A stretch of 11,298 nt of DNA, from the NCBI GenBank assembly GCA_964432945.1, contig CAYSPO010000040.1:1-11298 (forward strand), written 5' to 3'. This DNA comes from CAYSPO01 sp964432945. Its GTDB lineage: Bacteria; Bacillota; Clostridia; Tissierellales; Peptoniphilaceae. This document shows, one piece after another, positions 7,612 through 11,298 of the stretch. The stretch's first letter is position 1; every line of letters starts with the position of its first letter. The notes under the pieces were generated by a model that did not search any database, was not told the DNA's origin, and worked only from the letters and a program-made list of their open reading frames with translations. The position numbers and the translations under genes were made by a program.

Positions 7612-7621
7612 CTACATGAGC

Positions 7622-7660
7622 CTTTAAAACAAAACAAGCAGCCAAGTGGCTGCTTGTTTT
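7622..7660 (-). terminator. Rho-independent terminator of the aspS-glyA unit
   Basis: A perfect 13-bp stem (arms 7631-7643 and 7648-7660) has a GC-rich base next to a 4-base loop (7644-7647). On the minus strand it is followed by a T-rich tract (TTTTGTTTT). It starts 8 bases after the glyA stop. The T-rich distal part of the stem merges with the T tract, as in strong Firmicute terminators. Confidence 0.92.
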
Positions 7661-7668
7661 AGTGGAAA

Positions 7669-8901
7669 TTATCTATATAATGGGAAGTCTTTAGTCAATT
7701 CAGCAACTTCTGCTTTTAACTCATCAACTGATTTTTCTTTCTTTAAAGCAGCAACAATTATGTTAGCAACTTTTTCAAATTCAGCTTCTTTGAATCCTCT
7801 AGTTGTCATAGCAGGAGTTCCAAGTCTGATACCTGAACCAATCATTGGTCCTTCTTTATCATTCGGAATTGTATTTTTATTACAAGCAATATTTATTTCT
7901 TCTAGCATTGCTTCTGCATCTTTACCATTTAATCCCACAGATGTAACATCAACTAACATTAAGTGGTTGTCAGTTCCTCCAGATACAATTCTAAGACCAT
8001 TTTCAGATAATGTATTCGCTAATACTTGAGCATTGTCTAAGATTTGTTTTTGATATTCTTTAAACTCTGGTTTCAGAGCTTCTTCGAAAGCTACAGCTTT
8101 TCCAGCTATAACATGTTCTAAAGGTCCACCTTGAAGTCCTGGAAATACTGCAGAATCAATTTTCTTAGCGTGTTCTGCTTTACAAAGGATTGCTCCACCT
8201 CTTGGTCCTCTTAGTGTTTTGTGAGTTGTTGTTGTAACAACATCAGCATGAGGAATTGGATTTGAATGGAATCCAGCTGCGACTAAACCAGCAATATGTG
8301 CCATATCTACAAAGAGGATTGCTCCAACTTCTTTAGCTATTTCAGCAAATTTTTCGAAATCTATTTCTCTTGAATATGCACTAGCACCAGCGACAATCAT
8401 CTTTGGCTTTTCTTTAAGAGCCATTTCTCTTACTTCGTCATAATCGATAACTTCTTCGTCATCTAATACACCATAATCTACGAAGTCAAACCATTTTCCA
8501 GAGATATTTACTGGAGAACCATGAGTTAAATGACCACCTTCAGATAAGTTCATTCCAAGAACCTTATCTCCTGGTTGTAGGAAAGCTAAGTAAACAGCCA
8601 TATTAGCATTTGCTCCTGAATGTGGTTGTACGTTTGCATGATCTGCATTGAAAAGTTCACATAGTGTTTTTCTTGCATGATCTTCAACTACATCAACAAA
8701 TTCACATCCACCGTAATACCTTTTCCCTGGATAACCTTCAGCATATTTATTGTTGAAAGGTGAACCAAGAGCTTCTAATACAGCTTCTGAAACAAAGTTC
8801 TCTGAAGCAATAAGCTCAATATGTTCGTTTTGTCTTTCAATTTCCTTCATAATGTTTTCATACACTATAGGAGATTGATCTTTTAGTTTGTTAAATTCCA
8901 T
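7669..8901 (-). CDS. glyA: Serine hydroxymethyltransferase
   Basis: PLP enzyme that interconverts serine and glycine while charging tetrahydrofolate with a one-carbon unit; cytoplasmic. The 410 residues match bacterial GlyA. IELIASENFVS is at 28-38 and YAEGYPGKRYYGG at 53-65. HSGANAN lies at 94-100, and the PLP-contacting Asp199 and His202 are in FVDMAHIAGL. The Schiff-base Lys228 is in TTTTHKTLRGPRGG (223-236), and IRLGTPAMTTRG is at 358-369. AGGAGGG at 8907-8913 lies 5 bases before the ATG. It is the last gene of the aspS unit, 36 bases after the RseC-like gene, and is followed by a strong terminator. No glycine riboswitch or T-box precedes it. Confidence 0.98.
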   Translation of the reverse strand: MEFNKLKDQSPIVYENIMKEIERQNEHIELIASENFVSEAVLEALGSPFNNKYAEGYPGKRYYGGCEFVDVVEDHARKTLCELFNADHANVQPHSGANANMAVYLAFLQPGDKVLGMNLSEGGHLTHGSPVNISGKWFDFVDYGVLDDEEVIDYDEVREMALKEKPKMIVAGASAYSREIDFEKFAEIAKEVGAILFVDMAHIAGLVAAGFHSNPIPHADVVTTTTHKTLRGPRGGAILCKAEHAKKIDSAVFPGLQGGPLEHVIAGKAVAFEEALKPEFKEYQKQILDNAQVLANTLSENGLRIVSGGTDNHLMLVDVTSVGLNGKDAEAMLEEINIACNKNTIPNDKEGPMIGSGIRLGTPAMTTRGFKEAEFEKVANIIVAALKKEKSVDELKAEVAELTKDFPLYR

Positions 8902-8937
8902 TAATACCCTCCTAAAAAATAATTTTATGCAAATGTC

Positions 8938-9372
8938 TCAATTGACAATACTGCCTATAATTTCTTCGATCTCCATAAATGAAGCATCACTTTTACCAAT
9001 TTTTTTATCTAGTGTTTTTAACAGTAATCCTGAGATTGCTAAAAATACTAAACCCACTAAAAAACTCAGTACATCATAGTTCGCATTTCCTGAGTCCTTC
9101 AAATATACATAGGATAAACCTATACCTCCAATGAAAAATAATAGTGGGACAAAATATATAAGAAAAGAATATAAAAATACTCTTGAGTTATTAGCTTTAA
9201 CTAAAACTTTATCACCAATTTTTGCACTAACTTTATTAGGCAAATCAACAAATACTTGAGGAGTATCGCATCCTGAGCAAGTTTTACACGATCCACCGCA
9301 ACCAGAAGTTCTATGAATTGCTACTTTTACTGTATCTTCAGTAGAGTTTACGATTATACCCTCTTTATACAT
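8938..9372 (-). CDS. RseC/MucC-family membrane protein with a cysteine motif
   Basis: Resembles the SoxR-reducing-system protein RseC family. The 144 residues comprise a short N-terminal soluble beta-rich part (1-60), two membrane segments (about 66-90 and 100-119) and a short charged C-terminus. The soluble part holds a cysteine motif CGGSCKTCSGC with Cys25, 29, 32 and 35, which could bind an Fe-S cluster or take part in redox. In the family as known, RseC works with Rnf/Rsx electron-transport complexes; many clostridia carry a lone copy of uncertain role. The ATG has AGAGGTG at 9378-9384, 5 bases upstream and almost touching the aspS stop, so the gene is co-transcribed with aspS. No rnf gene is in view. 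The family call is fairly secure from the motif plus topology; the function here is unknown. Confidence 0.82.
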   Translation of the reverse strand: MYKEGIIVNSTEDTVKVAIHRTSGCGGSCKTCSGCDTPQVFVDLPNKVSAKIGDKVLVKANNSRVFLYSFLIYFVPLLFFIGGIGLSYVYLKDSGNANYDVLSFLVGLVFLAISGLLLKTLDKKIGKSDASFMEIEEIIGSIVN

Positions 9373-9386
9373 ATGATCACCTCTAA

Positions 9387-11147
9387 TTAATCTAACTTAA
9401 TATGAATTTCATTTAATTGTGAATCTGAAATTTCAGATGGAGCTCCTGTCAATAAGCATGTCGCTGACTGTGTTTTAGGGAATGCTATTACATCTTTAAT
9501 ATTATCAGTTCCACTTAGTTGCATAACCAATCTATCTAGCCCATAAGCAATACCGCCATGAGGAGGTGCACCATACTTTAACGCTTCTACAAGGAAACCA
9601 AATTTTGATTCAATTTCCTCATCAGTTAATTTCAACGCTTCAAAAACTTGCTTTTGAATTTCTGAATCATTAATTCTAATTGAACCTCCCCCAGCTTCTT
9701 CCCCATTTATAACTAAGTCATATGCTTTAGATAAGCACTTAGTTGGGTCTTCAGTAAGCATAGGCAAATCTTCATCTCTTGGTGAAGTGAACGGATGGTG
9801 AACTGCCACATATCTATCAGACTCACTATCGAATTCAAACATTGGGAAATCAGTAACCCAAGTAATTGCAAATGTATCTTTATCTAAGATATCACAATCT
9901 TTTGCTACCTTATTTCTTAAATTTCCTAAAGAAGGATTAACAACTTCTTCTTCGCCAGAAACTATAAATATAAGTGCATTATCTTCTACCTTAAATGTAC
10001 TTTTCAAATTATTTATATCTTCTTCAGTTAAAAATTTACTAATTGATGAATTTACTTCTCCATTAGAAAATCTAACCCAAATTAATCCAGTCGCACCAAA
10101 ATCTTTCACAAAATCCGTTAATTTATCAATTTTCTTCCTACTATATTGTGATTCTAAATCTCCAATATTTATTCCTTTTACAACACCACCTTCATTAATT
10201 GCATTTGAGAAAACCTTGAAGTCTGAATCCTTAAATAGTTCATTTAAGTTTGTTAGCTTCATATTAAATCTTAAATCAGGCTTGTCCACACCATAATAAT
10301 CCATTGCATCTTGATAGGTCATTCTTGGAAATGGAATTTGTAAATCTACATCTATAACTTCTTTGAAAACTGTTTTAACTAGCTTTTCATTTATTTCAAT
10401 AACATCATCTACATCTACGAAAGACATTTCTATATCTACTTGAGTAAATTCAGGTTGTCTATTAGCTCTTAAATCCTCATCTCTAAAGCATTTAACAATT
10501 TGGTAATATCTATCTACTCCACCTATCATAGATATTTGCTTTAGTTGTTGTGGAGACTGAGGTAAAGCATAGAATTTATGATCATTCACTCTTGAAGGAA
10601 CTAGATAATCCCTTGCTCCTTCTGGAGTAGGATTAGTCAGAAATGGAGTCTCAACTTCTAAAAAATTATTATCATATAAAAAGTCTCTAAATACCTTTGC
10701 TGTTTTTGCTCTTAGCTTTAACTTATCTTGTAGAGATTTTTTTCTAAGGTCTAAGTACCTGTATTTTAATCTCATTTCCTCAGAAGCATTATCATCCTCT
10801 TTTACATAGATAGGAGGTGTATCTGATTTAGCTAGTATTTCAATGTCACTAGCTATAATTTCAATATCTCCAGTAGGCATATCTGGATTTTTAGATTCTC
10901 TTTCTGAAACAATACCTTTTACTGCTAACACATATTCCGATCTTATATGTGATGCTAAATTATAAAGTTTTTCATCATCTTTTCTTACTACAACTTGAGA
11001 AATACCACTTGTATCTCTTAAATCTATAAAAATTAAAGCACCTAAATCTCTTTGTTTGGCTGCCCAGCCATTTAAGATAACTTCTTTATCTAGGTCTTCA
11101 ATATCTAAATTACCGCACATTTCATTTCTTTTATATTTGAAATTCAT
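9387..11147 (-). CDS. aspS: Aspartyl-tRNA synthetase
   Basis: Class II synthetase that attaches aspartate to tRNA-Asp. With the start at 11147 it has 586 residues, the bacterial length. Order: anticodon-binding OB domain (about 1-110); catalytic domain with motif 1 around 163-180 (LEVETPFLT then TPEGARDYLVPSR), QSPQ at 197-200, motif 2 FRDEDLR at 221-227 with QPEFTQVDIE at 231-240; a GAD insertion domain (about 285-410); and motif 3 GIAYGLDRL at 532-540. I chose 11147 rather than the ATG at 11159 because GGAGG (11153-11157) overlaps that upstream ATG and is properly spaced only for the second one. The tRNA-reading loop is RDLG (33-36). Leucine there, where relaxed AspRS enzymes usually have histidine, suggests a discriminating enzyme, but this is inference. 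Confidence 0.97.
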   Translation of the reverse strand: MNFKYKRNEMCGNLDIEDLDKEVILNGWAAKQRDLGALIFIDLRDTSGISQVVVRKDDEKLYNLASHIRSEYVLAVKGIVSERESKNPDMPTGDIEIIASDIEILAKSDTPPIYVKEDDNASEEMRLKYRYLDLRKKSLQDKLKLRAKTAKVFRDFLYDNNFLEVETPFLTNPTPEGARDYLVPSRVNDHKFYALPQSPQQLKQISMIGGVDRYYQIVKCFRDEDLRANRQPEFTQVDIEMSFVDVDDVIEINEKLVKTVFKEVIDVDLQIPFPRMTYQDAMDYYGVDKPDLRFNMKLTNLNELFKDSDFKVFSNAINEGGVVKGINIGDLESQYSRKKIDKLTDFVKDFGATGLIWVRFSNGEVNSSISKFLTEEDINNLKSTFKVEDNALIFIVSGEEEVVNPSLGNLRNKVAKDCDILDKDTFAITWVTDFPMFEFDSESDRYVAVHHPFTSPRDEDLPMLTEDPTKCLSKAYDLVINGEEAGGGSIRINDSEIQKQVFEALKLTDEEIESKFGFLVEALKYGAPPHGGIAYGLDRLVMQLSGTDNIKDVIAFPKTQSATCLLTGAPSEISDSQLNEIHIKLD

Positions 11148-11152
11148 TATTA

Positions 11153-11157
11153 CCTCC
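11153..11157 (-). promoter_or_regulatory. Ribosome binding site fixing the aspS start
   Basis: GGAGG on the minus strand is 5 bases before the ATG at 11147 and overlaps the in-frame ATG at 11159. The latter has no ribosome site of its own, so the shorter protein is preferred. Confidence 0.8.
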
Positions 11158-11172
11158 ATATTACTATGCTAT

Positions 11173-11201
11173 ATTTTATCCTAAAAAAAACAATAAATCA
11201 A
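11173..11201 (-). promoter_or_regulatory. Candidate sigma-A promoter for aspS
   Basis: On the minus strand, TTGATT (11201-11196) and TAAAAT (11178-11173) are separated by exactly 17 bases. The predicted transcript starts near 11166, giving a leader of about 20 bases that holds only the ribosome site. There is no room for a T-box or other riboswitch. Confidence 0.6.
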
Positions 11202-11224
11202 CCGATTTACCATAAGAAAGTCTT

Positions 11225-11252
11225 TTGACATAAATTATTATATAACTATTTT
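11225..11252 (+). promoter_or_regulatory. Candidate sigma-A promoter for a gene beyond the right edge
   Basis: A perfect -35 TTGACA (11225-11230) is followed after 16 bases by TATTTT (11247-11252), four of six matches to the -10. The predicted start is near 11259, and the ribosome site follows at about 11289. A second option, TTTAAT with TATAAT (11277-11282) at 17-base spacing, would start transcription on top of the ribosome site and is less likely. This promoter stands back-to-back with the aspS promoter, 23 bases apart. Confidence 0.45.
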
Positions 11253-11253
11253 C

Positions 11254-11275
11254 TTTAATATTAACTCATATTAAA
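11254..11275. repeat. Inverted repeat, possible operator
   Basis: Perfect 8-bp arms TTTAATAT (11254-11261) and ATATTAAA (11268-11275) flank a 6-base centre. It lies over the predicted transcription start of the rightward promoter, where a repressor would block it. The arms are pure A/T in an A/T-rich region, so chance occurrence is quite possible. Confidence 0.3.
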
Positions 11276-11287
11276 GTATAATATAAA

Positions 11288-11296
11288 AGAGGTGAG
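11288..11296 (+). promoter_or_regulatory. Ribosome binding site of a rightward gene cut off by the window edge
   Basis: AGAGGTGAG near the end of the window matches the ribosome sites used by rseC-like and der here (AGAGGTG, GAGGTG). A start codon is expected within a few bases past 11298. None of the coding sequence is in view, so the gene cannot be named. Confidence 0.6.
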
Positions 11297-11298
11297 AA

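Noticed and set aside
7646..8029. 127-codon open frame on the plus strand
   Set aside because: Antisense shadow of the glyA 3' end that even starts inside the glyA terminator; a Ser/Ala-rich translation is typical of such shadows.
8902..8937. Glycine riboswitch before glyA
   Set aside because: The gap is 36 bases, too short for an aptamer, and holds only the ribosome site.
8922..8948. Possible internal promoter for glyA on the minus strand (TTGTCA and TAAAAT)
   Set aside because: The spacer is only 15 bases and the -35 lies in the coding end of the RseC-like gene; in such A/T-rich DNA this is likely chance.
8888..9079. 63-codon open frame on the plus strand
   Set aside because: Antisense to the glyA start and the RseC-like gene; no ribosome site and no protein features.
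11148..11172. T-box leader for aspS, or other aminoacyl-tRNA sensing element
   Set aside because: The predicted leader is only about 20 bases, and no T-box sequence or terminator hairpin is present.

Overview
The window is an AT-rich, gene-dense stretch of bacterial chromosome. Its gene set (LexA, a SepF/YlmH remnant of the division cluster, the PlsY/GpsA lipid pair, strong AGGAGG-type ribosome sites, TTG and GTG starts) points to a low-GC Firmicute. A clostridial or Tissierellia-type anaerobe (Peptoniphilaceae-like) is my best guess, but the placement is inferred from gene order and composition only. Every gene is a recognisable core gene. I see no mobile element, phage gene, CRISPR array, tRNA, rRNA or riboswitch, and no stretch over 300 bases lacks a gene.

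Layout from left to right: lexA (35-655, + strand) runs towards everything else. It meets the end of a nine-gene leftward array, der-plsY-gpsA-yggS-sepF-ylmH-lspA-ung-rluD (7582 down to 685), at a long hairpin terminator (about 663-706) that also contains the rluD stop codon. Neighbouring genes in the array overlap or sit at most about 35 bases apart, and several ribosome sites lie in the last codons of the gene before. Such packing suggests one transcript with translational coupling. Upstream of der is a textbook terminator (7622-7660) closing a second leftward unit, aspS-(RseC-like)-glyA (11147 down to 7669). A candidate sigma-A promoter for aspS lies at 11173-11201. A back-to-back + strand promoter, an inverted repeat and a ribosome site fill the last 75 bases and must serve a gene just beyond the window.

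Functionally, the nine-gene array joins ribosome maturation (Der, RluD, YlmH as an RNA-binding S4 protein), phospholipid synthesis (GpsA makes glycerol-3-phosphate, PlsY acylates it), PLP homeostasis (YggS), division (SepF), lipoprotein processing (LspA) and uracil repair (Ung). The second unit joins aspartyl-tRNA synthesis, a membrane cysteine-motif protein of the RseC family, and serine/glycine one-carbon metabolism.

I found no convincing undescribed system. The points most worth a second look are the likely non-canonical ATT start of ylmH, the divergent control region at the right edge, the terminator embedded in the end of rluD, and the RseC-like gene between aspS and glyA with no Rnf/Rsx genes in view.
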